This document shows positions 42,507 through 50,301 of a DNA stretch of 64,000 nt, piece after piece; the first letter of the stretch is position 1; every line of letters starts with the position of its first letter. Origin of the DNA: G963663315 sp965116335. Its GTDB lineage: Bacteria > Pseudomonadota > Gammaproteobacteria > Arenicellales > Poriferihabitantaceae. The stretch covers positions 1,364,001 to 1,428,000 of the forward strand of contig OZ220677.1 of the NCBI GenBank assembly GCA_965116335.1, in the 5' to 3' direction. The notes beneath the pieces are model-generated. The model searched no databases. It was not told the origin of the DNA and saw only the letters and a list, made by a program, of their open reading frames with translations. Position numbers and translations under genes: made by a program.

Positions 42507-43268
42507 ATGAGCAAAAGTAGTACCAGATTACCAAAGGTGCTTAAACGGGAACCGCTCGTAGATGCGCTCTTTGAAATGAGATTGGACGGCTCAGTTTCTC
42601 TTGCCGACATCCTTCCGGGCATACTATTTTACACACTTGACCCAAAACCAAAGATCAGTCGATTACCGGCAGCAGAATTACCACAGCCAGTTCGAGCAGA
42701 AGACCCGCATCTGAGATATTCCCCTACACAACGCCTGGAGTGGGGCAAATACGTTATTTCTGTAGGTGACCGTAATATAGTGATCACCTGTCAATTACCT
42801 TACCCTGGATGGGCAGAATTTAAGGGAGCCATACTTGAAATCACGAACAAATTGACAAATGTCGGAGTTATTGGAAAAGTTGAGCGTTTTTCGGTCAAAT
42901 ACGCGGACATAATTGAAGGTTCAACGTATGCGGACCAACTTGCCAAAATTGATCTGGAAATAAGAACAGGCGCACTTGAAATAACAGACAACCATATCAA
43001 CATGCAAATCCATCACATTGAAGAAAACATTGTACATATTCAGACATTTATCACAGGGGCGACCGTCAAATTGTGGAACGGGAAAGAAATACATGGCATA
43101 GTGGTAGATACTGATTCAATCCAGAACATTGACCCACCGCTGGATTTTGCTGATATTATGAAAGGTTTTGAGTCTCATCTCGAGAAACTGAAGAGGTCAA
43201 ACAAGGCCCGATTCTTCGAATGCATGAAGCAGAAAACCATTGATGATATGGAGCCAATATATGAATGA
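42507..43268 (+). CDS. TIGR04255 family protein
   Basis: This 253-residue protein has an AGGAGATGATCC-type ribosome site. The N-terminus (PKVLKREPLVDALFEMRLD) and the middle (YPGWAEFKGAILEITNKL, then VERFSVKYADIIEG) follow the TIGR04255 pattern: a tandem of two structural repeats found in many accessory regions. Function is not known. It overlaps the next gene by 8 nt and is the first of three genes inserted between two aldolase copies. Confidence 0.7.
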   Translation: MSKSSTRLPKVLKREPLVDALFEMRLDGSVSLADILPGILFYTLDPKPKISRLPAAELPQPVRAEDPHLRYSPTQRLEWGKYVISVGDRNIVITCQLPYPGWAEFKGAILEITNKLTNVGVIGKVERFSVKYADIIEGSTYADQLAKIDLEIRTGALEITDNHINMQIHHIEENIVHIQTFITGATVKLWNGKEIHGIVVDTDSIQNIDPPLDFADIMKGFESHLEKLKRSNKARFFECMKQKTIDDMEPIYE

Positions 43269-43581
43269 TATTTCACAGCGTAGCTCAATTTCTGCAACCA
43301 CGGCAACTGCTGCCATCATAGTAGCAGCAGGACTAAATTCTGGCATTCTGGCAGACCAGATATCATGGCCCACCTCGGTCCGGATCTATGATGTCGATCA
43401 GACTATGCCATCCTATAATTCCTATGAAAAAGCAATCTCCCTGGTGGAACCTGAACCATCACAGGACTTCTCCAGTGATATCGCTGTTGTGTTCGCGGAA
43501 TTATCCAATGACCAAGAATCACTTGGTGCTGAGTTTGAGGCCGTATGGGATCAGCATACAGATGAATTATATGAATCCTGA
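43261..43581 (+). CDS. Hypothetical protein of the TIGR04255 operon
   Basis: The ATG at MNDISQRSSISATTATAAI overlaps the upstream stop; an ATG at 43240 is less likely. The 106-residue protein has one hydrophobic segment near the N-terminus (ATTATAAIIVAAGLNSGIL) and an acidic C-terminus (PEPSQDFSSDIAVVF...). The layout is that of a single-pass membrane or secreted peptide. Family not recognised. Confidence 0.6.
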   Translation: MNDISQRSSISATTATAAIIVAAGLNSGILADQISWPTSVRIYDVDQTMPSYNSYEKAISLVEPEPSQDFSSDIAVVFAELSNDQESLGAEFEAVWDQHTDELYES

Positions 43582-43589
43582 ACACACGA

Positions 43590-44219
43590 ATGAATTTCGA
43601 TACTGAAAGTCTTCGACAGCAGATACCGTACTATCTGACTGCCGAAGACAAAAGGATTTTGACCAATGAACTGAAAGAAATTTCTCAAGGTGGCACGGCT
43701 AACTACCTGCTCAGCCCACAGCATGACTCTTTTCTGGAGGACATGCTGCAAGGAGATGGTTGGGAAGGGTTCTATCTATTCAAATATCCAGACGGGAAGC
43801 GAATTTCAGTCAGAGGTCTGGTTTTGTCCAATTCATGTGACATCAATCCTGACAATTCACGAGATGTTCCGTCTCGAGTCCTTTTTGCACCACTGGTAAA
43901 ACTATCCAAATTTGAAGTACTTCTGCGTAGGGCTGGCATCGCTGAAAAGCGTATCAGCGAAAAACTGAATTCCATACGAACGCAAAAAACAACCAATATT
44001 TTCTTTCTGCCTGGTGGTGGCATGCTGAGCGAAGACTATATTGTTCGTTTTGATGAGACACAATCAATGCCTGCACAAGCCCATTCTGACATCGAAAACA
44101 AACAAAAGCTATTCACACTAAGCAATACCGGATTCTATATGCTGGTATTCAAGCTCTCCATCCACTTCTGCCGCCTGCATGAGAATGTGGACCGAAAAAA
44201 CCTCAAGCCGCCCTTTTAA
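43590..44219 (+). CDS. Hypothetical protein, third gene of the TIGR04255 operon
   Basis: This 209-residue soluble protein starts MNFDTESLRQQIPYYLTAED, 8 nt after the previous stop. A central beta-rich stretch reads GFYLFKYPDGKRISVRG, followed by LVLSNSCDINPDNSRDVPS and NIFFLPGGGMLSEDYIV. I do not recognise the family. Tight spacing suggests that the three proteins act together, possibly as a toxin-antitoxin or defence unit. Confidence 0.6.
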   Translation: MNFDTESLRQQIPYYLTAEDKRILTNELKEISQGGTANYLLSPQHDSFLEDMLQGDGWEGFYLFKYPDGKRISVRGLVLSNSCDINPDNSRDVPSRVLFAPLVKLSKFEVLLRRAGIAEKRISEKLNSIRTQKTTNIFFLPGGGMLSEDYIVRFDETQSMPAQAHSDIENKQKLFTLSNTGFYMLVFKLSIHFCRLHENVDRKNLKPPF

Positions 44220-44546
44220 AGGTCAACCAAACATCTATGGACAATGTACGTTTTCGTCGAAACCCTTGGCTCGCAGCTACTATCAAGTTCGGTTCCTGTC
44301 ACCTTGTCCTGCGTCCTTTGCACGGGGGGTAGTTCATGCTCGTAGACCGGCTCGTACTGGTAGGCAATTCCGTTCATGCACAGCCAGTTGGCGATCTCCA
44401 GTTCCTCGAAGCTGCGAACCAATTCCCCCTGGAGGGTTCTCAGTTCATCGCTTTCTACGTAACTGAAATATTCGTGCAGGCTCTCAAAATCCCACTGGCT
44501 CCTGGCGATTGTAAAACAGTTCGGTCTGTTCAAACAGACTCCTCTT
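44217..44546 (-). pseudogene. Fragment of a UvrD/HelD-like helicase gene
   Basis: The minus-strand frame reads ARSQWDFESLHEYFSYVESDE, then RSFEELEIANWLCMNGIAYQY and EPVYEHELPP. This resembles the part of UvrD/HelD-type helicases where RSFEE...IANFL...NGI.YEYE is found. There is no start or helicase motif left, and it is cut on both sides: by the TIGR04255 operon and by the aldolase repeat. Confidence 0.5.
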
Positions 44547-44623
44547 CCATTGAACTCTTGATCTGGACAGGCTTTGACCAGAGGGGTACTATTGCGTTTG
44601 ACCAACCTACCTTAACGAGAATC

Positions 44624-45523
44624 ATGACAGGAGCAGAAACCGTGCGACAACTTGAGAAGCTGATGAATTCAACCGGGTTTATCGCTGCCCTTGACCAGAG
44701 TGGTGGCAGCACTCCGAAGGCGTTGATGATGTATGGGGTGAGCCAGGATCAGTATGACGGGGAAGATGAGATGTATGCGAAGGTGCATGAGATGCGAACC
44801 CGGATCATGACCGACAAAAACTTCACATCAGACAGTATTCTCGGCGCTATCCTGTTCGAGAACACCATGGAACGGGAAGTGGAAGGCCAGTTGACCTCTC
44901 ATTATCTGTGGCGGGAGAAACAGATTCTCCCGATCCTGAAAGTGGACAAGGGCCTTGCGGATGTCGATTGCGGAGTGCAGATGATGAAGCCGATGCCGGA
45001 CCTCGACGCATTGCTGGACAAGGCGGTGGCGAACGGTTTTTTCGCGACTAAAATGCGGTCTGTGATCAAGACCGACAATGCACAAGGCATCCGGGATGTG
45101 GTCGCGCAGCAATTTGAGGTCGGCAAGCGAATCATTGCCCGTGGGCTGGTTCCGATCATTGAACCGGAGGTCGATATCCATTCGCCACGAAAGGCCACAG
45201 CCGAACAGCTTTTAAGGGATGAACTGCTGGCCAACCTGGCTGACCTGAATGAAGGCCAGAATGTCATATTCAAGCTGACTCTGCCGGAGCAGGCGAATTT
45301 CTATCAACCCTGCATTTCACATGGCAATGTACTCAAACTGGCGGCACTGTCCGGCGGATACAGTCGTGAAGAAGCCAATCGCCGACTCAGTGAGAACACG
45401 GGAATGATTGCGAGTTTTTCCAGGGCGCTGACCGAGGGACTGTCAGCCAATCAGTCCGACACCGAGTTCAGTGAGACCCTGGGGAACTCTATTGACGCTA
45501 TCGTGACCGCCTCCCGAACCTGA
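44624..45523 (+). CDS. Fructose-bisphosphate aldolase, class I
   Basis: This 299-residue enzyme starts at MTGAETVRQLEKLMNSTGF. The Schiff-base type signature is present: ALDQSGGSTPKAL near the N-terminus, LKVDKGL, FFATKMRSV, IEPEVDI and VIFKLTLPEQ with the reactive Lys. Class I aldolases cleave fructose 1,6-bisphosphate without a metal. A deleted copy lies at 42068-42416. The upstream 78 bp also belong to the duplicated block, so the promoter region may have been copied too. Confidence 0.85.
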   Translation: MTGAETVRQLEKLMNSTGFIAALDQSGGSTPKALMMYGVSQDQYDGEDEMYAKVHEMRTRIMTDKNFTSDSILGAILFENTMEREVEGQLTSHYLWREKQILPILKVDKGLADVDCGVQMMKPMPDLDALLDKAVANGFFATKMRSVIKTDNAQGIRDVVAQQFEVGKRIIARGLVPIIEPEVDIHSPRKATAEQLLRDELLANLADLNEGQNVIFKLTLPEQANFYQPCISHGNVLKLAALSGGYSREEANRRLSENTGMIASFSRALTEGLSANQSDTEFSETLGNSIDAIVTASRT

Positions 45524-45578
45524 TATCCCCTTGATTGCCCGGAGCCGGTGGCGCCGCCGACTCCGGGTGTACCCCCGG

Positions 45579-46637
45579 TTATTCCTCAGCCAGGCAGGTG
45601 TTAAGCGATGTGGCAATCGACAGCATCAATTCGTGCCACATGTCCTGTCCCGGAGTCAATTCTGCGCCTATCGGGTCGAGCACGGCGACTCGGGCCTGAG
45701 TGCCTTCAATCACGGTCGGGATGATTCTGGAATCAAACTGGGGTTCTCTGAAAACACATCGAATATCGCGCTCCTGGATCAAATGGTTCAGGTCCTGGAT
45801 TTGCCGGATAGCGGGCGCATGGTCCGCTGAACGTGAGATTGAGGTCTGCGCGTTTAACTGATTCTCGTTCTCGTAGTATTGATACGCATCATGGAATACG
45901 ATGTACGGGATGGTTTTGACGGGTTCCAGCAATTCCGACATCTGCCCTCTGGTCTGGTGGATTCTGGCAATGACTTCATCCCGGTTAGTCTGGTAAAGAT
46001 CCCGGTTGTCGTTGTCTATCCGGGAAATCCAGTCAGTAAAGGCGGAAACGATCGAGATTGCATTGTCGGTTGAGAGCCAGATATGAGGGTCCGGGGCTTC
46101 TTCGTGCCCCGCCTCTTCATGCTCCTCATGATCTGCATGATCTGCATGATCTTCATGACCTTCGTGCTCCTCATGTTCTTCATGTTCTTCCTCTCCATGT
46201 CCGTGATCATGTCCGAGTGCACTCCATACACTCTGTTCACGCATTGGCAGAATGTGGAGACTGGGCTCATCCATCAGGGACTTAACCCGCTCCTGGCGCT
46301 CAATCTGCTCTACGATTTTCTCCATGGGTACTTCCATACCGGGGCCGATCCAGGTCACCAGGTCGGCGTCGTATACGGCTTTGACTGCGGATGGAGACAA
46401 CGGCTGGACATGAGGGGAGTGTCCGGGTGGTACCAGCAATTCAGGAACCCCCACTCCCTGCATGACTCCAGAGACGAGGGAGTGAATCGGGCTTATCGAG
46501 ACTGCCACTCTGGGCGTTTGTGCAAACAGCCCGGTTGACCAGGAAAGTATTGCGAGACACAGCGCGGAATACAGCAATCGTTTGCTTGCAGGGGAAAATA
46601 TCCTGTGATAGAAAGGCAGTTTTACAGATGAATTCAT
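45579..46637 (-). CDS. znuA: Zinc ABC transporter, substrate-binding protein
   Basis: This 352-residue periplasmic protein starts at MNSSVKLPFYHRIF, with a signal peptide ending GLFAQ. Zinc ligands are expected at the His of SPIHSLVSGVM, at PDPHIWLS and at VFHDAYQY. A large His/Glu/Asp-rich loop (residues about 145-185, HDHGHGEEEHEEHEEHEG and more) is typical of high-affinity ZnuA. It is transcribed divergently from zur-znuC-znuB across a Zur-type operator. Confidence 0.92.
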   Translation of the reverse strand: MNSSVKLPFYHRIFSPASKRLLYSALCLAILSWSTGLFAQTPRVAVSISPIHSLVSGVMQGVGVPELLVPPGHSPHVQPLSPSAVKAVYDADLVTWIGPGMEVPMEKIVEQIERQERVKSLMDEPSLHILPMREQSVWSALGHDHGHGEEEHEEHEEHEGHEDHADHADHEEHEEAGHEEAPDPHIWLSTDNAISIVSAFTDWISRIDNDNRDLYQTNRDEVIARIHQTRGQMSELLEPVKTIPYIVFHDAYQYYENENQLNAQTSISRSADHAPAIRQIQDLNHLIQERDIRCVFREPQFDSRIIPTVIEGTQARVAVLDPIGAELTPGQDMWHELMLSIATSLNTCLAEE

Positions 46638-46673
46638 GGTCAATAAATGGATGATAGGGTTGTTTACAATAAA

Positions 46674-46691
46674 GTTATAATATATCATAAC
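46674..46691. promoter_or_regulatory. Zur-type operator between znuA and zur
   Basis: GTTATAATATATCATAAC is an inverted repeat (GTTAT/ATAAC) close to the known gammaproteobacterial Zur box. It lies 37 nt from the znuA start and just before zur, so Zur could control both sides. Confidence 0.7.
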
Positions 46692-46701
46692 ACAAATCAA
46701 T

Positions 46702-47220
46702 TTGCCAATGTCTTCTGTATCTTTGCCGTTATCCATGACTGCACCCGACTCTCCTCGTTTCCTCAGTGTCAAACATGACCATGATTCCTGTATCCAGGGG
46801 GCGCTGGAAAAAGCGCAGGCCATCTGTATCAAAAACAATGTCCGTTTTACGTACCTTCGCAAACGTGTCCTTGAATTGATCTGGTGCAGCCACAAGCCGG
46901 TATTGGCTTATGAGTTACTGGAAACCCTGCGTAATGAAAAAGTCAATGCTCAGCCCCCTACCGTCTATCGGGCGCTTGATTTTCTGTTGAAACACAGACT
47001 CATCCATAAAATCCAGTCTCTCAAGGCTTATGTTGGATGTGGTTTCCCGGATCAGGAACATGTCAGCCAATTCCTGATCTGCAACCAGTGTTATCAGGTC
47101 GTAGAGCTTGATGACCCCGTGATTCCACGGGCGATCTCCCGTCAGGCTCACAAGGCCGGATTGGAGATCAGTCATCAAACTATCGAAATTCTGGGCCTTT
47201 GCCCGAATTGCAGAGTCTAG
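46702..47220 (+). CDS. zur: Zinc uptake regulator Zur (Fur family)
   Basis: This 172-residue protein has a winged-helix DNA-binding domain (TYLRKRVLELIWCSHKPVLA, then PPTVYRALDFLLKHRLIHKI) and a structural zinc site (LICNQCYQVV...CPNC). An Ile-rich C-terminal dimer region follows. Zur bound to zinc represses uptake genes. The first 20 residues may be dispensable; an ATG at 46708 or 46738 is possible. Confidence 0.9.
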   Translation: MPMSSVSLPLSMTAPDSPRFLSVKHDHDSCIQGALEKAQAICIKNNVRFTYLRKRVLELIWCSHKPVLAYELLETLRNEKVNAQPPTVYRALDFLLKHRLIHKIQSLKAYVGCGFPDQEHVSQFLICNQCYQVVELDDPVIPRAISRQAHKAGLEISHQTIEILGLCPNCRV

Positions 47221-47243
47221 TCAGTCTTAAGTCGAATCGGTCC

Positions 47244-48023
47244 ATGCAGCCAGAAACACTCATTGATCTGCAAAATATCTCGTTGTTTCGTGGCAACGGA
47301 ACCATTCTTGATGATGTCGGGCTGTCTGTCGCCAGAAGTGAAATCGTGACCCTGGTCGGACCAAACGGAGCGGGCAAGAGCAGCCTGGTAAAAATCGCCC
47401 TCGGCCTCATTCAACCCGACCGGGGTTCGGTCGCCACAAGTCCTGATCTTCGTGTTGGCTACGTCCCTCAATCGATCAATCTCGACCGCAGTATACCTGT
47501 CAATGTGACCCGGTTTCTGCAACTTTCAGGCATTCGGGGAAAGCATCAGCTGGCACAAGCCCTTGAGATGGTCGGTGGTGAACGATTAGGAGGAAAACCC
47601 TTGCAGGACATTTCCGGCGGGGAGCTGAGACGTGTGCTACTGGCAAGAGCGATATTAAAATCGCCCGATCTGCTGATTCTTGACGAACCCACCGCCGGTG
47701 TCGATGTCAGCGGACAGGCGAGCCTGTATACCCTGATCCAATCCATACGGGATAAAACCCGCTGTGGCGTTCTTCTGGTTTCTCACAATCTCCAGATTGT
47801 GATGGGCACCACCGACAAGGTGATCTGCCTGAATCGCCATATCTGCTGTTCCGGAAAGCCGGAAACGGTGCAGGAAAACCCGGAGTTTCTCCATTTATTC
47901 AGCCAGGAAAATGCGGCAACGCTGGGCATTTATCGCCATTTGCATGATCACGAACATAATTTGCACGGAGATATTTGCCCGCCTGACCAGGCCAACCAAA
48001 CCACCGGCGGCAACCCGGCCTGA
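47244..48023 (+). CDS. znuC: Zinc ABC transporter, ATP-binding protein
   Basis: This 259-residue ABC ATPase has Walker A VGPNGAGKSSL, signature ISGGELRRVLLARA and Walker B LLILDEPTAGVD. The C-terminus is His-rich (YRHLHDHEHNLHGD), as in other ZnuC proteins. The start ATG lies 24 nt after the zur stop; a longer in-frame reading overlaps zur. Confidence 0.92.
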   Translation: MQPETLIDLQNISLFRGNGTILDDVGLSVARSEIVTLVGPNGAGKSSLVKIALGLIQPDRGSVATSPDLRVGYVPQSINLDRSIPVNVTRFLQLSGIRGKHQLAQALEMVGGERLGGKPLQDISGGELRRVLLARAILKSPDLLILDEPTAGVDVSGQASLYTLIQSIRDKTRCGVLLVSHNLQIVMGTTDKVICLNRHICCSGKPETVQENPEFLHLFSQENAATLGIYRHLHDHEHNLHGDICPPDQANQTTGGNPA

Positions 48024-48025
48024 CC

Positions 48026-48832
48026 GTGGACGAATTCATTGTCCGGTCGGTGATTGGCGGCCTTGGAGTCGCCGCAATATGCGGGCCGCTGGGTTGTCTG
48101 ATGGTATGGCAACGCATGGTCTATTTCGGCGCTGCCCTGTCGCATGCCGCGTTACTGGGAGTCGTACTGGGGTTGTTTTTCTCTATCAACCTCTATTTTT
48201 CCATCGTGGCGGTGTGTGTGGCGCTGTCATTCCTGATGTTGTACATGGATCGCTTCCGGGATCTGAACGCGGATACCAGTCTGGGGATTCTGGCACACGC
48301 ATCACTGGCCTTCGGCATTGTTGTTCTCAGCCTGATACCGACCGTGCGAATGGATCTGATGGCTTATCTTTTCGGTGATATTCTGTCGATTAGCTGGCGG
48401 GATGTTTTCTGGATTTACGGAGGTGGAATCATAATCATTGGCCTGCTCGGAACCATTTGGCGGTCGTTACTTTCGCTGATCATACAGCCGGACCTCGCGG
48501 TGATTGACGGTGTCCGGGAAAAGCGAATCCGATTGATATTTCTGGTTATACTCAGTTTTGTAGTCGCGGTTTCGATGCAGGTTGTCGGTGTCCTGCTGAT
48601 CGTGTCGATGCTCATCATTCCGGCGGCATGCGCCAGAAAGTTCTCCAATTCGCCGGAACAGATGGCTTTTTTGGCCAGTCTGTTCGGCTGTCTCTCGATT
48701 GTCCTTGGACTCGGCGGTGCTCTGTTGCTGAACAGTTCGGCGGGGCCGTCTATCGTGGTTGCGGCAACCGTCCTGTTCGTGCTGTCGATGCTGACCGGGA
48801 ATCGGGGCAATGGAGGTAACTCGTTATCGTAG
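48026..48832 (+). CDS. znuB: Zinc ABC transporter, permease
   Basis: This 268-residue membrane protein has about eight hydrophobic segments and the ABC-3 family loop SHAALLGVVLG near residue 40. GTG start, 2 nt after znuC. With ZnuA and ZnuC it imports zinc across the inner membrane. Confidence 0.92.
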   Translation: MDEFIVRSVIGGLGVAAICGPLGCLMVWQRMVYFGAALSHAALLGVVLGLFFSINLYFSIVAVCVALSFLMLYMDRFRDLNADTSLGILAHASLAFGIVVLSLIPTVRMDLMAYLFGDILSISWRDVFWIYGGGIIIIGLLGTIWRSLLSLIIQPDLAVIDGVREKRIRLIFLVILSFVVAVSMQVVGVLLIVSMLIIPAACARKFSNSPEQMAFLASLFGCLSIVLGLGGALLLNSSAGPSIVVAATVLFVLSMLTGNRGNGGNSLS

Positions 48833-49996
48833 AGCCTGCCTGGTATTTATGATACCCAGAGACGCAATCAAGAATGCGGCAAGCACTAAAATCGGTATGA
48901 CTCCGTAATTCATACTCTGCCAGCCAATATGATGATGCAGATGACCGGAAATCAGGGCAGTGAAGGCAACTCCACTGAAAACAAGAAAATCGTTGACTCC
49001 CTGAACCATACCTTTCTCTGATGGCCGATGTACTCCGGTGAGCAGGGTGGTGCTGCCGACAAAAAGGAAATTCCAGCCGATGCCAAGCAGAATCAGGCTG
49101 ATTATAAACAGGTTATAGCCATCGCCTGACAGATTGAGGACGGCACAGAGCACCAACATCAGTACGCCGGTAGCCATCACCGAAAGGACTCCGAACCGGT
49201 GAATCAGATGGCCGGTGAAGAATGAAGGCGCAAACATACCAACGATATGCCATTGAATGACCGTGGCGGTTTGCTCGAAACTGAAATCATGATGATCCAT
49301 TGCCAACGGAGTCGCAACCATCAGCAGATTCATGGTTCCATAGGCAATAGTGGCACAAAACGCTGCAACGATGAATGAGGGCAGCAGCAGAATCCGCATC
49401 AGCGGCCTCGCTTTTTCTGTGGATCGGGTAACATCCGGCAACGGTATTCTGAGAAAAACCATACAGATCAGAACACCGAGTCCGAGAACGGCATTGGAAC
49501 CGAATGAAAGCGCAAACAGGGCGTCCGGCAGGGTGTCTCGGGTAACTCTGGCAATCCAGGGCCCCAGGAAGGCGGCTACCAGGCCGCCCGCCAGTACCCA
49601 GGAGATTGCTCGGCTCTTCCAGGATTCGGGCACTACCTCGGCAGCTGCATACCGATAGAACTGCGCGGTTGACATCGCAACCCCCTGAAAAACCGCAGAC
49701 AGGCAAAATAGCTCAAAGCTGCTCTGGATAATGGCCACTGCTGCCAGCAGGCCGCCGGCAATGGCGCTCAACCCGCCCGCGATAAAACCGGCCCGCCTGC
49801 CGTATCTCTGCATCAGCAACGAAGCCGGAATCAGAGCGACCATGACAGTGAGAAAACTGATGGACAACGGCAGTGTAGCCAGGTTTCTGGCCGGAGCGAT
49901 CGACAGGCCGACCAGCGCCGAAGAGGTCATGCTCAGAGAGGTCGAAGCCATGATCAAGGCCTGACAAGCCGATAACAGAAAAATATTCTTGTACAT
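48824..49996 (-). CDS. MFS transporter
   Basis: The start is at MYKNIFLLSACQALIMAS. The 390-residue protein has 12 predicted membrane segments and the MFS loop LMQRYGRRAGFIAGG between helices 2 and 3. The second half repeats the pattern (LIHRFGVLSVMATG). It resembles small-molecule exporters of the DHA type; the substrate is not evident. It converges on znuB with a 9-nt overlap of the coding ends. Confidence 0.82.
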   Translation of the reverse strand: MYKNIFLLSACQALIMASTSLSMTSSALVGLSIAPARNLATLPLSISFLTVMVALIPASLLMQRYGRRAGFIAGGLSAIAGGLLAAVAIIQSSFELFCLSAVFQGVAMSTAQFYRYAAAEVVPESWKSRAISWVLAGGLVAAFLGPWIARVTRDTLPDALFALSFGSNAVLGLGVLICMVFLRIPLPDVTRSTEKARPLMRILLLPSFIVAAFCATIAYGTMNLLMVATPLAMDHHDFSFEQTATVIQWHIVGMFAPSFFTGHLIHRFGVLSVMATGVLMLVLCAVLNLSGDGYNLFIISLILLGIGWNFLFVGSTTLLTGVHRPSEKGMVQGVNDFLVFSGVAFTALISGHLHHHIGWQSMNYGVIPILVLAAFLIASLGIINTRQALR

Positions 49997-50046
49997 GGAT
50001 TGAGAGTACCATAAATGGCTCTCCCGGCTTGTCACAACACGCATCA

Positions 50047-50301
50047 ACTCATCGCATCATTCCCCCCTTGAGGGGGAATCACATCGCGCGCAGCGGGTGT
50101 GATGGGGGGACAACCGTCATCGCATGACACAACCCGTCATCGTAGGGGAGGGTCTCTGTACCCTCCCGCAAATGATCGGAGCCAAGTATCAACAATACCG
50201 GGCACCCACAGAGGGGCGCCCCTACGATGACGTTAAGTACAGATTCCGTATGGTTGTGGATTCCCGCCTGCGCGGGAAAGACGGTAGTTCCCGTTTCCCT
50301 A
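50047..50301. repeat. Gene-free spacer with dispersed palindromes
   Basis: CCCCCCTTGAGGGGG with a GCGCGCAGCGGGTG arm (50058-50108), GGGAGGG...CCCTCCC (50143-50169), GGGCACCC...GGGGCGCCCC (50200-50223) and one GATTCCCGC unit (50258-50280). No gene is seen. Confidence 0.7.

Noticed and set aside
45524..45578. Rho-independent terminator between aldolase and znuA
   Set aside because: GC-rich inverted repeats are present but no T run follows on either strand.
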